From: Lamellibrachia satsuma
Taxonomy: Eukaryota; Annelida; Polychaeta; Sabellida; Siboglinidae
DNA: 64,000 nucleotides
Reading direction: 5' to 3'
Assembly: GCA_033239005.1 (NCBI GenBank)
Contig: BSQZ01000001.1
Coordinates: 16,182,500 to 16,246,499 of the forward strand
The translations under genes and the position numbers were made by a program. Positions 55,990 through 64,000 of the stretch are shown here, piece after piece (positions within the stretch are counted from its first letter, which is position 1; every line of letters starts with the position of its first letter). Under the pieces are notes generated by a model. That model was not told the DNA's origin, did no database searches, and saw only the letters and a program-made list of their open reading frames with translations.

Positions 55990-57049
55990 GTAGCTTTTCT
56001 CTTTTACTGACACTTTACTACAAATGCTTGAGAATTGTTTGACTGCAAACTCTCAGAAGTCTTTTTTTCATCTTTTTTAGATTATTTCTTTTCCTGTTTT
56101 TAATGCATGCTGGTATTCTGAAAGACTATCGTAAATGATGGTGAAGTGAGCATGCTGATATGCCCTACCCCATCAAATACAAAATATGTAATAGTGAGAT
56201 GGAAAGAAGTTCTTAGAATGTTTTGTAGCTTTATGGGCTTTCTATTATTTACACTAGTTTTACAACAAACTTTCTCCTTGTTTAATTCATTTATGGCATG
56301 CAAATTATTAGTTTATTATATCTTGGTTTCCGCATTCCATTGGCCATATAAATTTTAAAAGATAAGTTTTTCAAAATTGTTTTCATCCAAATGATTTGTT
56401 AAGCTCTCCATTATGCTATATTCTACTCTGTTAGTGTAATAATCACGGAAAATTTTATCATTTCAAGGTGTGTACTGCTTAAATAGAATTTGCAATGAAA
56501 AATTTTTTATCCCTGAGATGTGACCATACATAAACATCCTATTTTCTCAAAATGTAGTCCATGGTTAGTTATACCTTATGTCTTAGCTTTTATTTTTGTG
56601 TAGTTTTAGTAAAAAAGAAAGACAGTTTGTCAATTACTGAATTTGTGATATTGCATTTTTTATCCTGCTTGGTTTCCATGTTACACGGGACATCTTTAGA
56701 TTTACTTAACTTTAAGACCACACCACATACATAAAGATGCACAATTTATTTTGATTACATCATGACATGATGCATTTGATTTATATTTTAAAAAATAACA
56801 AAAAGTAAGGTTTTTAGCTTATTGAATTTTTGAGACTCATCTTTCAGAAACAGAATCGTTTCATAAGTTGTCCCCCAATTCTTCATTAAAATTCACAAGA
56901 ATGGCTGCTATCTCATTAAGAACCAATAAAATCGATTAGAAACACTTGTTTCCACGGAAATCCCCATGGTCGGTCTGGAAGATCCCGACAGGCCTTGTGA
57001 TGTAGATCATTCCACAAAGCAAAGCACGTAATCTCGCAGCTAATCCACC
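55990..57049. other. AT-rich interval, nothing recognised
   Basis: No supported coding sequence or repeat boundary. Confidence 0.5.
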
Positions 57050-57279
57050 ATGATTACCATGGCCAATCTCTATGATTCTGAATCTTCTGACGATTCTCAT
57101 GATCAGTCAGATGAAGAACAAATTGAAAAGGAGTTTGATAGATATACAGGGGTGATGGGGTATCAAATATGAACCCAAGAGGAAAGAAAAGAAGAGATCT
57201 CATGATGGCAACGAGCCGAAATCCTCAGAGATTCCCATGTCATGTTGATCGACCCAACCGAGTTGGAAATATGGACTGG
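57050..57279 (+). pseudogene. First-exon remnant resembling P2X7-type intracellular-domain proteins
   Basis: From ATG 57050 or 57059: 'MANLYDSESSDDSHDQSDEE' then 'QIEKEFDRYTGVMGYQ'; after a one-base insertion 'YEPKRKEKKRSHDGNEPKSS'; after a second shift 'DRPNRVGNMDW'. Many invertebrate proteins with the Cys-rich P2X7 C-terminal domain begin with an acidic Ser-rich 'LYDS-SSD' stretch, a 'G-Y-YEP' motif and 'N--WC-CG-C'. The Cys cluster itself would lie in a following exon, which is not visible; a LINE follows. Two frameshifts in 80 codons make this copy non-functional. Assignment is tentative. Confidence 0.4.
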
Positions 57280-57989
57280 TTCGTTCATTTTTACTCATCT
57301 GTTCCATTCTAGATCTCTGAAATGGTTTATGATGATTATTCATGTATCTTCTACATAATTATCACCTTTATATGCTGTAAATTAACAATAGAAAACACTT
57401 AGAAGTGAAAACGCAACTGCATCTAATGGGCAATAATAAGTGAATTTAGTGGAGATTTGCATTTTGACAATTCGGCTGTCAGAATAAAAATGGTTGATGG
57501 ATGTGTAATCAGATCTGTGGTTGTGCTATTGTAATCAGATCAACAGAACTTATATCGATCGTGTTGATAAGGACTGCTCAGATGGAATAATGCGTCATAT
57601 ATATGCATAAAATTTCATTTTCAACCCAAAATATATGAATTCAAGTGCAATCTTAGCCAAGATCCAGCCCTAGATCTAGCCTAAGGCTAGGCCCCGGCCT
57701 AACTGAACAGTGTAGGGCCAAAGCTGCACAATTGCTGTTGTCATAGGGCTAAATGCACTGTTATAATCAACATTTAGAAGACAATTCTGTTAAAGTTAGT
57801 GCTGGATCCTGGGTAATGCAACTAATAGTTATTTGTGTGTAATGTACAGGTAGGTCTAGATATGTACTTGATATTTTAATAAGATTTAACAAGATTGCCA
57901 TCTCGAATAACAAGTTCCAGATGGCAAGTGGACAAGGAAGCCATTGGCTTATCGAGAGTCCAACAATTTTCTCATCTATGTGTAGCCTG
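57280..57989. other. Non-coding, nothing recognised
   Basis: Contains 'GCCTAAGGCTAGGCCCCGGCC' near 57680, similar to 'GCCTAGGTCTAGGCTAGGCG' at 28107, of unknown meaning. Confidence 0.4.
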
Positions 57990-60780
57990 CCCTTATCAGA
58001 TATCTGTCAATTCTATTTTTAAACATTCACACTACTAGCATTAACACAATCAGTTGGCAGTTTGTTCCATTCATTTATCACCCTCTGTGAGAAAGAGTAC
58101 TTTCTCATGTCCAACCTACACTGCTCCTTAACTAATGCTTCTTTGTGTCCTCTGGTTCTACTGCCTTCTTTAAGTTTGAAGAACATATTCCTATCAACAT
58201 CCTCATAACCGTTCACTATTTTAAACACTTCTATTAGGTCTCCTCTTAGTCTCCTGGTCTCTAGTGTTGTCAAACCACATTGTAATAAGCGACTTTTGTA
58301 ACTAAGGTCTCTTAATTCTGGAATCATTTTAGTTGCTCTTTGTTGTATTCTTTCTAGCTTATCTATGTCTTTTTTACAATATGGCCTCCATGCTTGAATA
58401 CAGTATTCCAAATGTGGTCTAACTATTGCTTTGTACAGGGGTGCAATTAGATGTTTCTCCTAATTAGCCCTATAATTTGATTTCCTTTCGAAGCAGCAAT
58501 CCCACATTGCTCTGAAACTTTCATGTCAGCATTAAATGTTGCCTTTTCTTGTGTGGTTCTAACTAGTACAGCATCCCCCATTTTATATTCCATGTCCTTT
58601 GTGTATACATTTACACTTCCCAAAATTGAATAACATTTGCCATTTTTCTGACCATTTAACTAATTTTTCTAGATCATCCTGTAAACTTTCTTTATCTGTA
58701 TCATTAGTAACCTTTCTGAATACTTTTGTGTCATCTGCAAATTTGAGTACTTTGCTAGATATGTCATCCTCCAAATCATTTATATATATTAAAAACAGTA
58801 TAGGGCCTAATACTGATCCCTGTGGTACCCCACTCAAAACAGATTTCCAGTTTGAAATCTCACCATCTACTATTACTCTCTGTCTTCTGTGTGTAAGCCA
58901 CTTTTCTATCCAGTTGATTACGTCATTGCCTATACCATGGGCTTTTAGTTTAAGTAACAATCTTTGATGTGGCACTTTATCGAAAGCTTTCTGAAAATCT
59001 AAGTAGACAACATCCACTGGTGACCGTCATCTACCCACTTTGTAATTTCTTCTAAAAAACATAAGAGATTGGTTAGACATGACCTTGCTTTTAGGAATCC
59101 ATGTTGAGATGTATTTATTAATTTATGTTTTACGAGGAATTCCACCATGTGGTCTCTAATTAATGTTTCGAGTAATTTGCATACAACTGATGTTAAACTC
59201 ACTGGTCTGTAATTTTCTGGCTTCTTCCTCGATCCCTTCTTAAATAGCGGCGTAATGTTTGCTTCTTTCCATTCTGAAGGAACTATTTCTTCTAGTGACA
59301 AGTTAAATAAGTTTGCAAGTGGTGTACTAATTTGATCAACAATTTCCTTTAGCAGTTTTGGTGGTATCCCATCAACTCCAGGTGATTTATTATCTTTCAT
59401 CTTCTTAATTTTCTTTGCTATCATTTCAGGAGTTACAAATAACTGCCCTAAATGTTCTGATTTATTATTTATTGCCCTCAAATTTAGTCAATGGAACTGG
59501 AAGTGAGTTGATATCTTCTGTGGTAAAAACTGAGTTATGTTTTCACTGTTGTTTTCCAGTGGTCCGACCTTATCTCGAACTTTCTGTTTACTCCTTACAT
59601 AAGCATAGAAACTCTTGCTGTCATTTTTTATATTACCTGCCAATTTTTTTTCAAAGGTTCTTTTAGATTTTCTAATTTCAGTTGTAGCTAGGTTAAGTGC
59701 CTCTTTGTAGTTTGTGTAGTCTTCTACATTTCCAGTGTGTTTATAGACCCTCCACAGCATCTGTTTGTGAGCAATTTTTTTAATAGCTTCTTTTGACATG
59801 TGTTTTTTCCTGGATCTTTTCCCTTTTTTCTTAATGGAATAAATTTCTCAATAATGCCCTCAATCTCATATTTTAAACAAGTCCAGCATTCTGTTGCTGT
59901 CTTGTTCTTCAGCAAGTTATTCCAATCTATATTTGCTAGATATGTTCTCATCACTTTATATTTGCCTTTGTTGAAGTTCCTCCTCCATTGTTTTTTATAT
60001 GTATTCCCTGTTTTTACTTTTATATTAAAATGGATTTGGTTATGGTCACTTGAACCCAAAGGTTCGTGTATTTTAACATTGTCAACTAATTCATTTTGAG
60101 AAGACAAAATTAAATCTAACACATTCCCACCTCTGGTTGGTTCCAAGACATATTGAGTAAGGAAACAATCCTGTGTTAGAAGTAGAAACTGATGGTCGTC
60201 ACCTCCAGCGCTCTCTAATGATTCCCATTGTATATGGCCATGGTTAAAATCACCCATTATAATACATTCTCCCTTGCTCACCTCCCTTATCGCCTTTTGT
60301 AATTTTACATCTTCCTCTTGTCCTATGTTAGGACTACGATAAACTACTCCTATTGTTAATGTCGAGTTCCTGGTAACTATGTTACACCAAATTGCTTCCA
60401 CACTATCTGCTTCACTTTTCAGTGTAATTTCATATGCTTGGATAGATTCTTTAATATACAAAATTACTCCACCTCCCCTTCTTTCTCGTCTATCCTTCCT
60501 AAACATTACATAGCCTGTCAGTGCTAACTCAACATCTACTATATCTTCATTTGCCCATGATTCTGTGATGCCTATTACATGAGGATCAATATCTGCTACC
60601 ATAATGTCTAACTCACTTTTTTTATTTACTATGCTCCTGGCATTTAAGCATACACATTTAAGTTCATTGTCTGAAATTATTGGTGAACATTTCTTTGGAT
60701 ATGTATTTGTAGTAGTACTCCTTTGAGTTTTCTCTGTCAGTTCCCCCTGCGCATCTAGTTTAAATAATTTATGATACCTG
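57990..60780 (-). pseudogene. CR1-like LINE D, ORF2 (endonuclease + reverse transcriptase), nearly complete
   Basis: Read on the minus strand from about 60780. The APE endonuclease has 'LNARSIVNKKSELD', 'DPHVIGITESWA', 'RRGGGVILYIK', 'GVVYRSPN', 'IIMGDFNHGHIQW', 'VLDLILSS' and 'LGSSDHNQIHF', so the catalytic E, D, N and SDH residues are present. After a shift near 59750 come the linker and RT: 'DNKSPGVDGIPPKLL', 'PLFKKGSRKKPENYRPVSLT', 'VVYLDFQKAFDKVPHQRL', 'SGVPQGSVLGPILFLIYIND', catalytic 'FADDTKVF' and the C-terminus 'MEYCIQAWRPYCKKDIDKLE' to 'EWNKLPTDCVNASS'. There are three or four frameshifts (about 59750, 59485, 59010, 58500) but all catalytic motifs remain, so the copy is fairly young. 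Confidence 0.9.
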
Positions 60781-60789
60781 TGCCCTCGT

Positions 60790-61802
60790 TGACAACTCTG
60801 ACAAACTCACACGCAAGAACTGCAGCGCGCTTCCCTGTCAGATGAAGTCCATCTCTCATAGAAAAAGTCACCTCTTCCCACAAACCACATGTGTACAAAG
60901 CCTACTCCCTCCTCCATACATACCTTCTGTACCTGTGTGTTGATCGCCATCCTCCTACAGTTCCTATATTCCTCACCCCTGCCTCCCATTGTTGGTAATA
61001 TCCCCGACAATACGATCTGCCCAACTCGTGCCTCTTAAAGTGTCTTGATCAACCTCCTGTACTTACCAACGATGGCTGACGTTCCCTCCTTCTCTGCATT
61101 GTTCGTTCCCACGTGCACAAGAACAACACCACCCATGACCTGTCCTGCCTTCTCTGCTATATCCTCTACTTTTGCCCCTGGTAGGTATACTGTTATGTCA
61201 TCTCCTCTATTTACAATTTTATCCACTTTCCTAATGATGGAATCCCCCATAAATACCCAGGCTTTCCCCTCTGATACTACATCAGCAAAGCTCCTTTCCT
61301 GTTGCACACTACTAGTATGCCCCCTTTCTCTCATATCATCAACCTTTACTGTCTTACCACCTGGCAATCCCTCTCCACTCACCCGCTTACCTCTCTTTTG
61401 TTGCATTCTCTGCCTTCTGTCATCTTTCTTCTTCTTACCAGCTTTCTCCCTCACATTGCCACTGCTCTCCTTGTTCTCCTCGGTCTCACCACCTCTGCCC
61501 TCCTCGGTCTCATCACCTCTGCCCTCCTCGGTCTCACCACCTCTGCTCTCATCATTCTCACCACCTCTGCTCACTTCTGTCTCACCCTGCCCTGTCATCA
61601 TCGAAATCATATGCCTTAGCTCAATCACCTGCTCCTGCAGATATTTCACTGTCTTACACCCCCTACACACGAAATGGAAATCATCCGCCTGCACCTCCGC
61701 CCAAGAATTTACACACCCGGACTTTGCAAAGTCTATCCAGCTGTCGCAGCTAGAACATATAAAATTACGTTTCGCCTTTACTTGGCGTTTGCACGGTGCC
61801 AT
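60790..61802 (-). pseudogene. CR1-like LINE D, ORF1 with zinc-binding N-terminus and SGNH esterase domain
   Basis: The 255-codon ORF begins ATG 61802. Residues 16-49 have paired CxxC motifs ('FICSSCDSWIDFAKSGC' and 'FVCRGCKTV'), followed by a short helical region, acidic 'GGETEEGRG' repeats (about 88-107) and a Lys/Arg-rich stretch. Then comes an SGNH-hydrolase fold: block I 'VFMGDSIIRK' (catalytic Ser) and block III 'VVLVHVGTNNA'. A frameshift near 61035 moves the frame to 61010-60807 ('VQKVCMEEGVGFVHMWFVGR'); block V 'DGLHLTGK' is found there after a further one-base shift. Esterase-type ORF1 proteins are established for CR1 LINEs. Spacing to ORF2 is short. Confidence 0.8.
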
Positions 61803-62400
61803 GTTAGAAATGAAATTTGTATTTGTTTATAATCCGTTTATAATCAATTTATACTAGGTAGTCTTCACAAAGACTGTTTTTGTGTTGTAATACACACTTT
61901 ATAGTATTTTACTTATGTCTTAATTAAATTTACAGCTACTGCCTTGCAACTTACTTTCTATGTAACAGCTGACTAACAAAATGTAATATCACTCGCGCTA
62001 ATGAAATTTCAGTGACCTTATTTAAATAACACTGAATTACTACCTACGGCTAACTTTTAACAATAAATGTTGCTAAAACAAAATATTCAGGTTTTCAATA
62101 TTTAATATGTACTAAATTATTTACAATAATATTATGTCTCGTATTATGTACCCAATCAACTGAAAACAACAACCCTTAATTATCGCTCGCGCTACCGAGT
62201 CCTCGGAGACCTACGATATAAACTACCCTAAATTACTCCTATAGCTAAATTTTAACAGCAACTATTGACTAAACAAGGACTCTTGTAAGTTTATGTTTAA
62301 TATACACGCAATAATAATACTTATCCGATCAATATTCCACGCTTTAGACAAATATAAAATCCACCAAATTCAATTCCGTGTTCTCCTCAAGATTTCCCAA
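61803..62400 (-). other. Probable 5' UTR of LINE D
   Basis: Directly upstream of ORF1. It contains repeated 'CTCGCGCTA' (about 61990 and 62186) and two related 'ACTACCTAC/ACTACCCTA' blocks, as if an internally repeated 5' UTR. The 5' boundary is not determined. Confidence 0.35.
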
Positions 62401-62429
62401 GATGCAGTTGCAAATGTTCTGAGTGTTTA

Positions 62430-62711
62430 GTGATGGGTATAGATGTCGAATGCTTCTGTTGGGAGAGTAGCAAGATATACCAAAAGATGGAACAGTACAC
62501 CGAAACGACCCTCAAATGTATTCCGTCCAGGATTTGTCACCAACTGCCTCAATCCCTGGGTATTGGAGGTTACATATCTGCAATATCACCACCAGTACCA
62601 ACATCAATTGGATTTCCAGCAATAAGAGTTGGTCAATCTAACTACATGTATTTAAAAATAAACAAACTTCAAGCATTTCTCTTTATTTCCATAACCTACA
62701 ACAAGAAATAG
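62430..62711 (+). other. GC-richer ORF region of unknown nature
   Basis: Two overlapping plus-strand frames (93 and 60 codons) over moderately GC-rich DNA. The second frame reads 'KRPSNVFRPGFVTNCLNPWV' then 'LEVTYLQYHHQYQHQLDFQQ'. No family recognised; may be an old coding fragment. Confidence 0.25.
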
Positions 62712-62727
62712 TCATGATGTAGATATG

Positions 62728-62728
<1 letters not shown>

Positions 62729-62812
<84 letters not shown>
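62729..62812. repeat. (TA)n microsatellite, about 42 units
   Basis: Uninterrupted alternating TA, the longest pure dinucleotide run in the window. Confidence 0.97.
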
Positions 62813-62813
<1 letters not shown>

Positions 62814-63585
62814 CAAATTTAACATTTTACTAACAAAAAAGTGAACATTTAATTTTTCAGAATCTACTGGCATACAGCATATAGACAGTTAGTCAGATGG
62901 TGTTGGGGTGTGGTTGGGCAGAACCATCGGCTTCTGCTGCCCTCTTGTGTCGTGAACAAGATAAGAAAGACATTTCAAAGCCCAGATGGACAATATACTG
63001 GATTCAAGTAGCCACACAGTACATGTATATATACAGTGTAATAAAATGGTCTTGAATTGAATTGTGTGGTTCTGATACAAAATAGTGATCAATTGTTATG
63101 TGCCATGAATCATAACTTTTTGTGCAATGCTCCATCTAATCATGTTGTGACATTGAGAGATTCGTTCAATACTCCACACTTTCAATTCAGTTTGTTACGC
63201 AAAATAAACTTGTGTGCATAATAACAATCAATGAATTGATTTTGAATGTTACACAATAAAAGAGTACTCAGATCTGGACTAATATAATTTAACATCAACT
63301 GGTGAAAGAAATTATAAACGTGTAGACAATGTTGGGAATGTGGGGTGATCATCTATGGGTACGTGTGTTCAATCACAGACCAATGAATAAGTCCATTTAT
63401 TTACAGAATTAATTAGCTCCGAGACACTGTCACCATATTATTTTTAACATGGTGTTTGTCAGTCTACGAGCGAAACATCAAATAGATGTCAGTGTCATTT
63501 TATAATTGATTAAGTGGTTATCGTTTTGTTTTGGCACAATGCCAATGGTGTCATGGAGTTGCTCTTACCTGAGCAATTTCAAGCT
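62813..63585. other. AT-rich interval, nothing recognised
   Basis: No supported gene or repeat. Confidence 0.5.
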
Positions 63586-63589
63586 GGAC

Positions 63590-63890
63590 ATAAGCTCTGC
63601 TTCATTTGTATTGTGTTCCATGATGGGTACTTGCAGGGGCAGAAGCTCTGCTTCATTTGGGTTGTGTTTCCTGATGAGTACTTGCTGTGGCAGAAGCTCT
63701 GCTTCATTTGGGTTGTGTTTCCTGATGGGTATTTGCTGTGGCAGAAGCTCTGCTTCATTTGGGTTGTGTTTCCTGATGGGTACTTGCAGGGGCAGAAGCT
63801 CTGCCTCATTTGGGTTGTGTTTCCTGATGGGTACTTGCAGGGGCAGGAGCTCTGCTTTATTTGGGTTGTTTCCTGATGGGTACTAGCAGG
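63590..63890. repeat. Minisatellite, 51-bp unit, about 5.5 copies
   Basis: Unit 'GCAGAAGCTCTGCTTCATTT' + 'GGGTTGTGTTTCCTGATGGG' + 'TACTTGCAGGG'. A 51-bp (3 x 17) period keeps frames open on both strands (plus: 'QKLCFIWVVFPDGYL' repeats), so ORF length is not evidence for a gene. Contains the short palindrome 'AGAAGCTCTGCTTC' in every unit. Confidence 0.93.
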
Positions 63891-64000
63891 TGCACAAGCT
63901 GTTGCTGTTCGTTTCAGTACAGGTAACTAGGGCTGTATTGTTGGAACACAGCCCGGCAACAATGTTTTTTTCCACCTTAGTAGTCCTGACAATTCTGCCA

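Noticed and set aside
61045..61857. 270-codon plus-strand ORF rich in Ser, Pro and Leu
   Set aside because: Antisense shadow of the LINE D ORF1, which has clear domains on the minus strand.
63506..63886. Repeat-protein ORFs of 120-126 codons on plus, 76 on minus
   Set aside because: The 51-bp minisatellite is a multiple of three, which keeps several frames open by chance.

Overview
The window is animal (metazoan invertebrate) nuclear DNA: AT-rich, with spliced genes, several non-LTR retrotransposon families, a Penelope-like element, tRNA-derived SINEs, DNA transposons and many satellites. I cannot name the phylum from sequence alone. There is no operon structure, and no rRNA or functional tRNA gene that I can support.

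One host gene is clear: RRP1 (ribosomal RNA processing protein 1, nucleolar, large-subunit biogenesis) on the plus strand. Five coding exons run from 27552 to 47967 with matching splice phases. The gene is interrupted by a 13.4-kb first intron full of nested transposons and continues past my last supported exon; later exons were not found. A MITE ends about 76 bp before its start codon.

Layout. 1-770: CR1-like LINE end. 773-4800: MITE plus first copy of a DNA transposon ('element 1') carrying a Mutator-like transposase and, convergently, a His-Me-finger endonuclease-like gene. 4806-7770: truncated first copy of a second DNA transposon ('element 2', MULE-like). 8832-18213: giant imperfect inverted repeat (3.7- and 4.2-kb arms holding a SINE, a minisatellite and a LINE) around a spacer with a Penelope-like element bearing two hammerhead-ribozyme-like terminal copies. 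18340-21113: one LINE nested in another with a 12-bp target duplication. 22608-27475: MITEs and second copy of element 1 with an intact endonuclease-like ORF. 27552-27693: RRP1 exon 1. 28265-36195: a CR1/L2-like LINE on the minus strand, split by a 3.77-kb element 2 (8-bp target duplication) and by a 1.2-kb DNA transposon (3-bp target duplication). 37-41 kb: minisatellites and AT foldbacks. 41142-47967: RRP1 exons 2-5, with a minus-strand Mutator-like pseudogene in intron 3. 48-57 kb: decayed coding exons, a possible TIR element and simple repeats. 57990-61802: almost complete CR1-like LINE with both ORFs. 62.4-64 kb: short ORF region, long (AT)n and a 51-bp minisatellite.

Most of the DNA is transposon debris, but target-site duplications and reading-frame continuity allow the order of several insertions to be worked out. 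The most unusual material is element 1 (transposase plus homing-endonuclease-like protein), the ribozyme-bearing Penelope fragment, and the 9.4-kb palindrome.
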